Counted from the first letter of the stretch, positions 1 to 7,991 are shown. The stretch is DNA of 57,957 bases from Candidatus Aerophobota bacterium (GCA_030615365.1 JAUWZM010000006.1:1-57957), one strand, 5' to 3'. Translations and numbers: made by a program. The notes: a model not told the origin generated them from the sequence alone.

Positions 1-366
1 TATATCCTCTAAAGTTGCTTTTTCAGCAGCAAGGCCAGCAATTTCTGTTTCCACTACTTTCCTCGCTTCCAAAAGCTCAAAGGGGCTCTCTTCCTTTTCT
101 AATTCTCTAATTCGCTGAGTATAGGAAGTTGAATTAAATGCACTCTTTATAGTGTTTCCCTTGCCACCCCTACTCTCAATTATCCCTAATATCTCCAGGG
201 CAGATATAGCTTCTCTTAAAGGAGGACGGGATACCCCTAATTCTTTCGCTAAGGTGCGTTCAGGGGGAAGCTTATCACCAGGTTTTAGTTTTCCTTCTTT
301 AATTAAATTTTGAATCTGTTCCACTATTCCCATATACACTTTTTTGGTTTGAACTTTCTCAAACAT
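1..366 (-). CDS. GntR-family (FadR/FCD type) transcriptional regulator, N-terminal part
   Basis: The reverse strand gives 122 codons open to the window edge, so the C-terminus is missing. Residues about 8-75 form a GntR winged helix: a GDKLPPERTLAKELGVSRPP segment, then PLREAISALEILGI and a short wing with GGKGN. The beginning of an FCD effector domain follows (LLEARKVVETEIAGLAAEKA), typical of FadR-type repressors that sense sugar acids or organic acids. ATG at 366 is preceded by GAGGGGAC as ribosome site. It is oriented like the sugar ABC operon at 7992-14023, from which the R-M module now separates it, so control of sugar genes is possible but only inferred. Confidence 0.85.
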   Translation of the reverse strand, partial: MFEKVQTKKVYMGIVEQIQNLIKEGKLKPGDKLPPERTLAKELGVSRPPLREAISALEILGIIESRGGKGNTIKSAFNSTSYTQRIRELEKEESPFELLEARKVVETEIAGLAAEKATLEDI

Positions 367-459
367 CACACTTGTCCCCTCTATCCACCATTTTAGGCAA
401 AATGGTAAGACCAGTTATATTTATAAATAGTACATTGAATAAGGATTCTGTCAACGACA

Positions 460-612
460 TGAAAATACAGGAGTTTCTCCAAAATTTAAGTGCATTTTTT
501 CTAAAGATGATTATATAATAAGAAATCCAGTGTTTGATTAAGTGGAATAGGAAAATTATTTTGAGATATATGCATTTTGGGGTAAACTTTTGGAGAAACT
601 CCTGTTGAAAAT
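460..612. mobile_element. MITE-like element with 18-bp terminal inverted repeats and 7-bp target duplication
   Basis: Positions 467-484 (acaggagtttctccaaaa) are an exact reverse complement of 588-605. The 139-bp element is bracketed by the direct repeat tgaaaat at 460-466 and 606-612, as expected for a transposition target duplication. The 103-bp interior is very AT-rich and has no convincing gene. This is the signature of a non-autonomous miniature transposon mobilised in trans. No related transposase was recognised in the window. It accounts for most of the gap between the GntR gene and the R-M operon and ends four bases before that operon's promoter. Confidence 0.85.
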
Positions 613-615
613 ACT

Positions 616-644
616 TTGACAACCATTGCTTTATTTTGTATAAT
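616..644 (+). promoter_or_regulatory. Sigma70-type promoter of the R-M/toxin operon
   Basis: TTGACA at 616-621, a 17-bp spacer, and TATAAT at 639-644: a perfect match to the housekeeping consensus. It faces the HTH gene that starts at 699, giving a short leader of about 50 nt. It lies immediately beside the MITE, whose right target duplication ends at 612. Confidence 0.85.
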
Positions 645-697
645 TTTGGTAGATTTTATAAGAAATTGTGTTTTAAGAAAAGCAAAGGATGGGCTTA

Positions 698-826
698 TAT
701 GAAAGAAAAGGAAATAATGACGGTTAAACAGATAGCAGGATATCTACAGATGGATGAACATACCATCTATAAACTTGCCCGTTCTGGTCAAATCCCCTCT
801 ATCAAAATCGCTGGGCAGTGGAGGTT
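698..826 (+). repeat. Left copy of 129-bp inverted repeat flanking the R-M module
   Basis: This segment, the first 43 codons of the HTH gene, matches the reverse complement of 7792-7920 with about four mismatches in 129 bp. The two copies face each other across roughly 7 kb. This left copy is the functional one, with promoter and ribosome site. Confidence 0.92.
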
Positions 827-932
827 TAAGAAGGAAATAATTGATAAGTGGATAGGCGATGAATCGCTAGAGCGATTATTACAAAATATGAAATCTTCTA
901 CTACAGGAAAGAAAGGTAAAGTAGATGAGTGA
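699..932 (+). CDS. Helix-turn-helix excisionase/MerR-like DNA-binding protein
   Basis: A 77-residue protein with an excisionase-type winged HTH: MTVKQIAGYLQMDEHTIYKL, then ARSGQIPSIKIAGQWRFKKE and a short basic C-terminal tail. The open frame runs further upstream, but ATG at 699 is preceded by AAAGGA at good spacing and matches the usual length. It overlaps the start of the methyltransferase by 8 bp, so the two are translationally linked. Small proteins of this type regulate the operon they head or assist recombination, and either role is an inference here. A truncated, inverted duplicate of its 5' part lies at 7779-7919. Confidence 0.85.
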   Translation: MKEKEIMTVKQIAGYLQMDEHTIYKLARSGQIPSIKIAGQWRFKKEIIDKWIGDESLERLLQNMKSSTTGKKGKVDE

Positions 933-3900
933 GGTAATTATGGAGAGCATTCAAAAATTTCAGGATTTACTTAAAAGGATTTTTCAATTTGAAACGTCTA
1001 ATTTGGATTTTGGGATTTATCGTATTCTAAATTACAAACGGGAGCAAATTGAAAAATTTATTCAGGAAGACCTTAAAAATAAGGTTGAGGGTACCTTTGC
1101 TAAACATAAAGATGAAAGGCTAACCAACATAAATCAGAGATTTAAAGAGGCAAAACAAGACCTTTTGGATACTGCAAAAAAATTAGGAAAAGAGCCCGTT
1201 ACTCCTGCAGGAGACCTTAAGGACGAATTTAAAGATTCCGAGTTAGGAAGGAAATATTTATCTTTAAAAGCCCAAAAAGATGGGGCGGAAACAATTGATG
1301 AAATTAAATTACAGGTTTTCAACGATCTCTATAATTTTTTCTCCCGTTACTACGAAGAAGGTGATTTTGTCCCGCAATACCGCTACTCCATAAAAGGGCA
1401 TAAATACGCTATCCCTTATAACGGCGAAGAGGTAAAACTCTATTGGGCAAATAATGAGCAGTATTACACAAAAACTGGTCTTCTTTTCCGGGATTACACA
1501 TTTACCCCGTTAGATAGCTTATCGCATCTAACGGGGTTTAAAGCTAATGATTACAAAGTCATCTTCCGTATCGTTTCAGCTAAAGAAGAATTAGGATCAA
1601 AGAAAGCCACAAAGCAAAGATTTTTTATTCTTGATGGTAAAAATCCGGTAGAAAAACTTAAGGATAAAGCCTTAATCATCCACTTCCAGTATCGAGAACT
1701 CACCGAAGAAGAGGTAAAAGGTTATGGTGTGGAAGGTGGAAGCAACACTTCAAAGCAGGAGAAAATCAATCAGCAGACTTACGAGAATATTCTGAAGGAA
1801 GTTAAAGATATAGGAATAAAAGAAAGTTTAGGAAAAGAATACAAAAACGAAAAACCAATCCTTCTTTACCAAATTTCAAGGTTCACTGCCAAAAACACAA
1901 AGGATTATTTCATCCATAAAAACCTTAAAAAGTTCCTCTCCGAGCAACTGGATTACTTTATCAAAGCCGAGGTTTTAGATATCGAAACACTGGAAAAGGA
2001 AAGGTTTTTAGACAAACATATCACCCGTGCCAAAGTAGTGCGTGAGATTGGAGGGGATATAATTGGTTTTCTCTCCCAGATTGAGGATTTCCAGAAGAAG
2101 TTATGGGAGAAAAAGAAGTTTGTCCTGAAGACAGAATATGTAATAACAACAGACCGTGTGCCAGAGGAGTTACATCAGGAGATATCTAGTAGTAAAGAAC
2201 AAAAACAGGAATGGAAAGATTTGGGGTTTGAATTACCGAAAACAAAGGAAGAGTTGAAAAATAAAAAATTACCAATTGATACAAAATACTTTCCTCAGGA
2301 ATTCAAAGAAAGACTACTTGAAAGATTAACATCCTCTCCCCTGGTGGGAGAGGATAAAGGTGAGGGGGCAGATTTAGACGACCTCTTGGATGGCTTACTT
2401 ATCAAAAGCGAAAACTGCCAGGCGTTGAATTTGCTATTGGAAAAATACAGTGAAAAGGTAAAGTGTATTTACATTGATCCGCCTTATAATACAGGAAGTG
2501 ATGAATTTCTTTATAAAGATAGATATCAGCATTCTTCTTGGCTTTCAATGATGTTTGAAAGATTAGAGATAGCAAGGAAAATTTTAAAAAAAGATGGTAT
2601 TATTTTTATTAGTATTGATGATAATGAAGTTCATAATCTACGTGCACTTGGAGAAGCTGTATTTGGCATTTCTAATTTTATTGCAAATGTTGTTTGGCAT
2701 AAGAAATACACACGAAGCAATGATGCAACTTGGTTTTCTGATAACCATGACCATATATTAACTTTTGCAAAACAAAAAGATTTTTTCCGTTTTAATCTCC
2801 TTCCAAGAACAGAAAAACAGCTAAAAGCGTATTCAAATCCAGATAATCACCCAAAGGGGTCTTGGAAAGCTACGCCTTTGCATGCCAAAAGTGGCTCAGG
2901 AACATTTGAATACACTTTTAAAAATGGAATAAAATGGAGTCCACCACCAAGTACATATCCAAGATTTAGTGAAGAAACTTTGGCAAAACTCGATGAAAAT
3001 AACGAGATATGGTTTGGAGAGGATGGTAAATCTACACCATGTAGAAAAACTTTTCTAAAGGAAGCAAAAGAAGGTGTTACTCCAATTACACTTTGGCCTT
3101 ATGAAGAGGTAGGTCATACTCATGAAGCAGTGAACGAACTAAAGGCATTATTCCCAAGTAATCCATATAGAGATCCCAAACCAACTCGTTTAGTAAAGAG
3201 AATAATTGAATTAACAGCGAAAATTGAATCTACGTCTGTTGTCCTGGATTTTTTCGCAGGCTCAGGTACAACCACACATGCAATTATGAAACTCAACAAA
3301 GAAGATGGAGGCAAAAGAAAATATATCCTCGTGGAAATGGCAAACTATTTTGATACAGTCATAATTCCAAGACTCAAAAAGGTATGTTATTCCTTTAACT
3401 GGAAAGATGGGAAACCACAAGATGCAGATGGTATCAGTCAATTCTTCAAATACCACATTTTAGAACAATATGAGGACACTCTGGATAACATTGAGCTTAC
3501 TCCTAACAAGCAGGCGGAATTGAAATTTGGCGATGATTATCTTTTGAAATACTTTCTGGATTACGAAACAAGAGAAAATCCCAGCCTCTTGAACATTGAC
3601 CAACTTAAAAATCCTTATCTCTACAAACTCAAAGTCAATCTTGAAGAAGTTGGTGAACCGCAGGAGATGGTGGTGGATATACCGGAGACATTTAATTATC
3701 TTTTGGGATTGAAAGTCAAAAAGATAAAGGCAAGAGAGATTGCGGAGTTTATTCCGAACGAGATTGCTTCGGCTACGCCTCGCAAGGACAAAAAGAGAAA
3801 ATACTTATTTGTTCTTGGTGAAAAAGAGGGAAAAGACATAGCGATTGTCTGGAGAGAATACGATGATAATTGGAACGAGGATGATTTTAAGGAAGATAAG

Positions 3901-4044
3901 GAATTTATCATCAAGGAACTTGAACCCTGGTCGCCGCATATTGTCTATGTAAATGGGCAGAGTGTTTTGACTCCGAAACTTGGTAAACATCCCGTGGAAA
4001 TACGATATATTGAGCCAGAGTTTAAAAAACTGATGGAGGCATAA
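925..4044 (+). CDS. Type III-like site-specific adenine DNA methyltransferase (Mod)
   Basis: A 1039-residue beta-class amino-methyltransferase: catalytic motif DPPY at 518-521 precedes the SAM motif FAGSGTT at 777-783. DPPYNTG is typical of N6-adenine enzymes. About 500 N-terminal residues form a long, charged, mostly helical region, probably for target recognition or complex assembly. This is longer than classic type III Mod (about 650 residues) and fits the long-Mod subgroup paired with a roughly 1000-residue helicase-nuclease. ATG 925 overlaps the HTH gene; ATG 940 is an alternative start. Two palindromic-repeat-like segments sit in frame (about 2328-2371 and 3761-3791), and the mRNA carries a strong internal hairpin at 1504-1537. 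Host genome modification is the expected role. Confidence 0.92.
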   Translation: MSEVIMESIQKFQDLLKRIFQFETSNLDFGIYRILNYKREQIEKFIQEDLKNKVEGTFAKHKDERLTNINQRFKEAKQDLLDTAKKLGKEPVTPAGDLKDEFKDSELGRKYLSLKAQKDGAETIDEIKLQVFNDLYNFFSRYYEEGDFVPQYRYSIKGHKYAIPYNGEEVKLYWANNEQYYTKTGLLFRDYTFTPLDSLSHLTGFKANDYKVIFRIVSAKEELGSKKATKQRFFILDGKNPVEKLKDKALIIHFQYRELTEEEVKGYGVEGGSNTSKQEKINQQTYENILKEVKDIGIKESLGKEYKNEKPILLYQISRFTAKNTKDYFIHKNLKKFLSEQLDYFIKAEVLDIETLEKERFLDKHITRAKVVREIGGDIIGFLSQIEDFQKKLWEKKKFVLKTEYVITTDRVPEELHQEISSSKEQKQEWKDLGFELPKTKEELKNKKLPIDTKYFPQEFKERLLERLTSSPLVGEDKGEGADLDDLLDGLLIKSENCQALNLLLEKYSEKVKCIYIDPPYNTGSDEFLYKDRYQHSSWLSMMFERLEIARKILKKDGIIFISIDDNEVHNLRALGEAVFGISNFIANVVWHKKYTRSNDATWFSDNHDHILTFAKQKDFFRFNLLPRTEKQLKAYSNPDNHPKGSWKATPLHAKSGSGTFEYTFKNGIKWSPPPSTYPRFSEETLAKLDENNEIWFGEDGKSTPCRKTFLKEAKEGVTPITLWPYEEVGHTHEAVNELKALFPSNPYRDPKPTRLVKRIIELTAKIESTSVVLDFFAGSGTTTHAIMKLNKEDGGKRKYILVEMANYFDTVIIPRLKKVCYSFNWKDGKPQDADGISQFFKYHILEQYEDTLDNIELTPNKQAELKFGDDYLLKYFLDYETRENPSLLNIDQLKNPYLYKLKVNLEEVGEPQEMVVDIPETFNYLLGLKVKKIKAREIAEFIPNEIASATPRKDKKRKYLFVLGEKEGKDIAIVWREYDDNWNEDDFKEDKEFIIKELEPWSPHIVYVNGQSVLTPKLGKHPVEIRYIEPEFKKLMEA
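1504..1537 (+). repeat. Perfect 12-bp inverted repeat inside mod
   Basis: accccgttagat (1504-1515) and atctaacggggt (1526-1537) are exact reverse complements separated by 10 bases. They encode part of a TPLDSLSHLTGF stretch in the N-terminal region of Mod. The stem is unusually GC-rich for this gene and may be a small inserted palindrome. Confidence 0.7.
2328..2371 (+). repeat. REP-like palindrome inserted in frame in mod
   Basis: The bases tcccctggtgggagagg, followed by a gtgaggggg end, look like a common intergenic palindromic repeat and encode SSPLVGEDKGEGA. The segment falls between the helical N-terminal region and the methyltransferase core, at a likely linker, and is GC-richer than its surroundings. 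It keeps the reading frame open. Confidence 0.6.
3761..3791 (+). repeat. Second REP-like segment within mod
   Basis: gagattgcttcggctacgcc followed by tcgcaaggac resembles the widespread intergenic repeat of the form gagattgcttcg...cgcaatgac, a relative of which lies at about 41444-41475. Here it codes for EIASATPRKDK in the C-terminal domain of Mod without breaking the frame. Confidence 0.45.
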
Positions 4045-4047
4045 AGT

Positions 4048-4362
4048 ATGGCGAAAGCAAAAACTTTAAGTCTCGAAATGATTATAAATATCCTGAAAGA
4101 GCATAAAGAAGAATTGAAAGAAAAATACGAAGTTAAAGAAATTGGTATCTTTGGTTCTTATGTGAGAGGGGAATATAAGGGAAAAAGCGACCTTGATATA
4201 CTTGTAGAATTTGAAGAGGATGCAAAAATTGGGCTTTTAAAGTTTGTGAACATGGAAAACTATTTGAGCGAACTTATTGGTGTGAAGGTTGATTTAGTTG
4301 AGAAGTCCACATTGAAGCCAAGAATAGGCAAACACATATTGAAAGAGGTGGTGCCCCTGTGA
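4048..4362 (+). CDS. mntA: MntA-type minimal nucleotidyltransferase (antitoxin)
   Basis: A 104-residue polymerase-beta-like nucleotidyltransferase. The motif starts at G36-S37 and ends in the acidic pair D48 and D50 (GSYVRGEYKGKSDLD), the GSx10DxD signature that binds the metal and nucleotide. In characterised MntA-HepT pairs the enzyme AMPylates a tyrosine of the HEPN toxin and so neutralises it. It begins 3 bp after the mod stop and overlaps the HEPN gene by four bases (GTGA), so it is part of the R-M operon. Function is by family; the operon position is seen directly. Confidence 0.88.
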   Translation: MAKAKTLSLEMIINILKEHKEELKEKYEVKEIGIFGSYVRGEYKGKSDLDILVEFEEDAKIGLLKFVNMENYLSELIGVKVDLVEKSTLKPRIGKHILKEVVPL

Positions 4363-4703
4363 AAAGAGAGATAGGAGATTATATTGAAGACATTATTGGT
4401 GCCATAGATAAGACTATGAATTTTGTTAAAAACATATCTTATGAAGAATTTATTCAAGATGATAAGACTGTATTTGCTGTAGTAAGAGCACTTGAGATTA
4501 TTGGTGAGGCAGTCAAAAATATTCCTGATGATATCAGAAAAAACTATCCTGAAATACCCTGGAAGGATATGGCCGGCATGAGAGACAAAGTTATCCACGA
4601 ATATTTTGGAGTTAAGTTAAGTATCGTGTGGAGAGCTGTTAAAGAGGAAATACCTCCCTTAAAACCTATTTTTGAAAAAATCTTAAGGGATCTGGAAAAA
4701 TGA
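4359..4703 (+). CDS. hepT: HepT-type HEPN (DUF86) toxin ribonuclease
   Basis: A 114-residue helical HEPN protein with the RX4HXY motif at R75, H80 and Y82 (RDKVIHEY). Arg and His form the RNase site, and the Tyr is the residue AMPylated by the partner MntA in studied pairs. The GTG start at 4359 overlaps the mntA stop, and its own stop overlaps the ATG of the res gene, so four genes are tightly coupled. The catalytic residues look intact, so the toxin is probably active if expressed without its partner. Its place between mod and res suggests an addiction or back-up abortive function for the R-M module (inference). Confidence 0.88.
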   Translation: MKREIGDYIEDIIGAIDKTMNFVKNISYEEFIQDDKTVFAVVRALEIIGEAVKNIPDDIRKNYPEIPWKDMAGMRDKVIHEYFGVKLSIVWRAVKEEIPPLKPIFEKILRDLEK

Positions 4704-6490
4704 ACATAGAAAAATATCTTGTCCTGGACAAATACCTGCTTTCTCTCTTTGGAGTAAGTAATTTTAGGGATTTGCAGGAAAAGTTAAAAAATGCACTGGT
4801 TGGCATTGATAGTGATGGAAGAAGTTATTTTACAAATGTCCTGCGATCGTCTTTTGAGAATCTTCAAAAAGATAAACTTCCAGAAGATATTCTCCTTAGA
4901 TACGATGAAAATATTCAATTCCATGTAAGGAAAATAAATTACAAGCGTGAGAGAGTTTCTTTGAAATATTTCCAGTATCTGGCTGTGCTTTTTGTAGAGA
5001 TTGTTCTGGACAACCTCAAGAATAGAAAAATTGAATTTTTATATGAAATAAATGAATTTTTAGAAAACTATAAGCAGGAGCAAGATATTGGCCTTATAGA
5101 TGAATTCACTGAAAATGATTTAAAAAAGCTTGCCTTCTGGATGGCAACTGGCTCTGGAAAAACTTTAATTATGCATATAAATTACTATCAATTTTTCCAT
5201 TACAATTTATTCTCTCCTGATAACATTATTTTAATTACTCCCAATGAAGGGCTTTCAAAGCAGCACTTTGAGGAATTGCAAAAAAATGGAATTCCTTGCA
5301 GGCTTTATGCAGGTAGCTTGAGCGGTCTTGGAACAATTACTAACGACCGTGAAATTTTAGTAATAGAGATGACAAAATTTGTGGAAATGAAAAAGGGTAA
5401 AGGGGTAACACTTTCGGTTGATGTGTTTGAGGGAAGAAATCTTGTATTTGTGGATGAAGGGCATAAAGGCAAAAGGTCGGAAGAGCAAAAATGGGCAAAA
5501 TTGAGAAATAAACTTGCTAAATACGGCTTTGTCTTTGAATATAGCGCAACTTTCGGGCAGATTTTAAGCGAAAAGAATAAAGAGATACTTGAAGAATATG
5601 CAAAATCAATTCTGTTTGATTATTCCTATAAGTACTTCTATTTGGATGGATACGGCAAGGATTTCTCTGTTTTGAATATAAAGCAGACAAAAATCAGCGA
5701 GCAAGAATTTTCGGAAATAATGTTTGTAGCCAATATGTTATCTTTTTATGAGCAGATTTTGGTGTATGAAGAGAACAAAAAGTTAGCCAAAGAACACAAT
5801 CTTGAAAAACCACTCTGGATTTTTGTTGGGACGACAGTTACAGGAAAAGAAGAGCAGTCCGATGTTATTCAGATTGTGGAATTTATAAAAAGAGTAATCC
5901 AGAATGAGGACTGGGTAATGAAGTGGGTAAAAAATATTCTGGACGGCAATACAAAGCTAAAAGATGAAGATGGTAAAGATGTATTTGAGGGTAGATTTAA
6001 GTATCTCAAAAGTAGAAGGATGAATTTTGATGACTTATACAAAAAGGTTTTTGGTGGGAAGGGAAGTTTTGGGATATATGAGTTAAAAAATGCTCCTGGA
6101 GAGTTAGGATTAAAGGTTGGAGAAAATGAATATTTTGGAGTTATAAGTATCGGTGATGTCTCAGGTTTTAAAAAGCAATTAGAGAAAAAAAGAATATCTG
6201 TAAATCAGGATGCTATATCAGGCTCTCTTTTTGATGATATTAAAAAAGAAACATCTTATATAAATGTCCTCATTGGTTCGAAGAAATTTATTGAGGGCTG
6301 GGATACCTGGCGTGTTTCTTCAATGGGACTTTTGAATATTGGTAGAGGTCGGGGACCTCAGATTATTCAGCTATTTGGAAGAGGAGTAAGGCTGAAAGGT
6401 AAAGGGATGTCTCTTAAAAGAAGTAATGAGAACACGTCAGTTCAATTATTAGAAATGCTCAATATTTATGGAATTAAAGCTGATTATTAA
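4700..6490 (+). CDS. Type III-like restriction subunit Res, N-terminal helicase part (ends at premature TAA)
   Basis: A 596-residue superfamily 2 helicase core: Walker A GSGKT at 151-155, DEGH box at 252-255, SAT at 282-284, and motif VI QLFGRGVR starting at 557. The frame ends at TAA 6488-6490 just after NIYGIKADY, exactly where related proteins continue. The next ORF (6500-7816) is in the same frame and carries the missing C-terminal half. Joined, they give a protein of about 1038 residues, the family's usual size. A single nonsense change (or sequencing error) is therefore the simplest explanation. ATG 4700 overlaps the hepT stop. Confidence 0.88.
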   Translation: MNIEKYLVLDKYLLSLFGVSNFRDLQEKLKNALVGIDSDGRSYFTNVLRSSFENLQKDKLPEDILLRYDENIQFHVRKINYKRERVSLKYFQYLAVLFVEIVLDNLKNRKIEFLYEINEFLENYKQEQDIGLIDEFTENDLKKLAFWMATGSGKTLIMHINYYQFFHYNLFSPDNIILITPNEGLSKQHFEELQKNGIPCRLYAGSLSGLGTITNDREILVIEMTKFVEMKKGKGVTLSVDVFEGRNLVFVDEGHKGKRSEEQKWAKLRNKLAKYGFVFEYSATFGQILSEKNKEILEEYAKSILFDYSYKYFYLDGYGKDFSVLNIKQTKISEQEFSEIMFVANMLSFYEQILVYEENKKLAKEHNLEKPLWIFVGTTVTGKEEQSDVIQIVEFIKRVIQNEDWVMKWVKNILDGNTKLKDEDGKDVFEGRFKYLKSRRMNFDDLYKKVFGGKGSFGIYELKNAPGELGLKVGENEYFGVISIGDVSGFKKQLEKKRISVNQDAISGSLFDDIKKETSYINVLIGSKKFIEGWDTWRVSSMGLLNIGRGRGPQIIQLFGRGVRLKGKGMSLKRSNENTSVQLLEMLNIYGIKADY

Positions 6491-6499
6491 ACCAAGTTT

Positions 6500-7816
6500 T
6501 TGGAGGCGATAAGACGAGAAGAAGTAGAGTTTGAGACCATTGAAATACCAGTAAAGCCCCAACATAAGGAAAAGTGGAAAACTCTTTGGATTCTTTCCAA
6601 ACCTGAGAATAAGAAGTTTAAAGAGGAGGAAATTTTAAGGTTAGAAGTTGATGATAGGATTTATTTCACAATAGACCTTCTACCAAAGGTGTCAATATAT
6701 TTAGCAAAAGAGAGGAAAGAAAGGGGGATTAAGATAGACCAAATAGGAGCAGAAGTTGAGGGATGGAAGTTCACAGAAGATATTGTAGATTTGCTTGATT
6801 GGGACTGGATTGTGCAAGAAATTTATGATTTCAAAATTGTAAAAGGCTGCTGGAATTTGGTTTTAGATAGAAATATGCTAAAAAACTTGCTTTTATCAGC
6901 TAAGTATAAAATTTTAGCACTTCCTGAGGTTCTGGAGGTCAAAAGCAAGGATGATGTAAAACGGGTGGAAGATGTAGTGCTTTTGGTTATTAAAAAATAT
7001 CTGGATTTATTTTACAGAAAATATGCAAAGCGCTTTGAGACGGAAAACTTGCATTATGCTACAGTGGGAAAGCAGTTGCCCCTTTTTGTTTTTGAAAAAC
7101 CAGGAAAAAAGTTTTGCTACACAGTGCAGATAGATAAGAAGAAAAAAGAACTAATCAAAGAGATAAGGAACCTGGCAAGGAATTTAGATAAACTACTCAA
7201 AGAAGATACCAAAACTCTGCCACGGATTTATTTTGATAACCATCTCTATGTGCCGATACTTCTTCAAAGCAAGAGAATAGATAAAATCTCCCCTGAAGGT
7301 TTAGTAAAAAGCGAATCAGATTTCGTTACAGGGTTAAAGGATTATTTGAAGCTCGATAAGGAAAAGTTTGTGGATTATGAAATATATCTGGTAAGAAATT
7401 TTCCAAAATCAGGCGTGGGATTTCAACTTCAGTGGGTAAAATTTTATCCTGATTTTATTATGTGGGTTAAAAATGGTAGGAAACAAACTGTCGTTTTTAT
7501 TGACCCTCATGGATTAGAACATATAAAAACTTTAAATAACGAAAAGATAAAGTTTGCAGGATTCTTAGACAAGGATGTTGAAGAAGTCATAACTATTAAA
7601 CAAATAGAACAAGATATTAACAAAAGATTCAAAAAAGATATAATCTTAGAATCTTTTATCCTTTCTCCAACTGACTATGAGGACCTAAAGAAAGGAGAGA
7701 CTAATTTCCCCCAAAAAGTCGAATATCTAAAACGGCATGTATTATTTCTGAAAGATAGTGACTGGCCTGGAAGATTATTTAGCAACCTAATAACCTCCAA
7801 TGCCCAGCGATTTTGA
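6500..7816 (+). CDS. Type III-like restriction subunit Res, C-terminal nuclease part
   Basis: This is the continuation of the helicase ORF in the same frame after the TAA at 6488. The nominal TTG start has no convincing ribosome site, so independent translation is doubtful. Residues about 300-360 hold a likely PD-(D/E)xK nuclease: YPDFIMWVKNG, then VVFIDPHG, where the usual Lys of the D-x-K half-motif reads as His. The last codons run into the inverted repeat that starts at 7792, so the natural C-terminus may have been altered when the repeat was duplicated. The enzyme would cut unmodified DNA with Mod if the stop were absent or read through. Confidence 0.75.
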   Translation: MEAIRREEVEFETIEIPVKPQHKEKWKTLWILSKPENKKFKEEEILRLEVDDRIYFTIDLLPKVSIYLAKERKERGIKIDQIGAEVEGWKFTEDIVDLLDWDWIVQEIYDFKIVKGCWNLVLDRNMLKNLLLSAKYKILALPEVLEVKSKDDVKRVEDVVLLVIKKYLDLFYRKYAKRFETENLHYATVGKQLPLFVFEKPGKKFCYTVQIDKKKKELIKEIRNLARNLDKLLKEDTKTLPRIYFDNHLYVPILLQSKRIDKISPEGLVKSESDFVTGLKDYLKLDKEKFVDYEIYLVRNFPKSGVGFQLQWVKFYPDFIMWVKNGRKQTVVFIDPHGLEHIKTLNNEKIKFAGFLDKDVEEVITIKQIEQDINKRFKKDIILESFILSPTDYEDLKKGETNFPQKVEYLKRHVLFLKDSDWPGRLFSNLITSNAQRF

Positions 7817-7919
7817 TAGAGGGGATTTGACCAGAACGGGCAAGCTTATAGATGGTATGTTCATCCATCTGTAGATATTTTGCTATCTGTTTAACCGTCA
7901 TTATTTCCTTTTCTTTCAT
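7779..7919 (-). pseudogene. Truncated inverted duplicate of the HTH gene
   Basis: Reading backwards from ATG 7919, 39 codons match the HTH gene at 699 almost perfectly (one Gly-to-Lys change in the HTH). The sequence then diverges to HWRLLGC and a stop at 7779. The fragment has no promoter like the one at 616 and only a weak ribosome site. Its far end overlaps the 3' end of the res gene on the other strand. It is best read as the right arm of an inverted repeat, although a 46-residue peptide could in principle be made. Confidence 0.75.
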
Positions 7920-7920
7920 A
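7792..7920 (-). repeat. Right copy of 129-bp inverted repeat flanking the R-M module
   Basis: This is the reverse complement of 698-826 with about four mismatches. With its partner it encloses the HTH, mod, mntA, hepT and res genes. Confidence 0.92.
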
Positions 7921-7991
7921 AATAGTTGATTTTACAACTCTCTTTAATACCGCCATAATACTCTGTTGCAAGTTGCTTCATTTCTCATATG

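Noticed and set aside
359..622. Minus-strand ORF of 87 codons across the MITE
   Set aside because: It spans the MITE and the upstream region of the GntR gene, has no ribosome site or recognisable domain, and its composition is plain AT-rich spacer.
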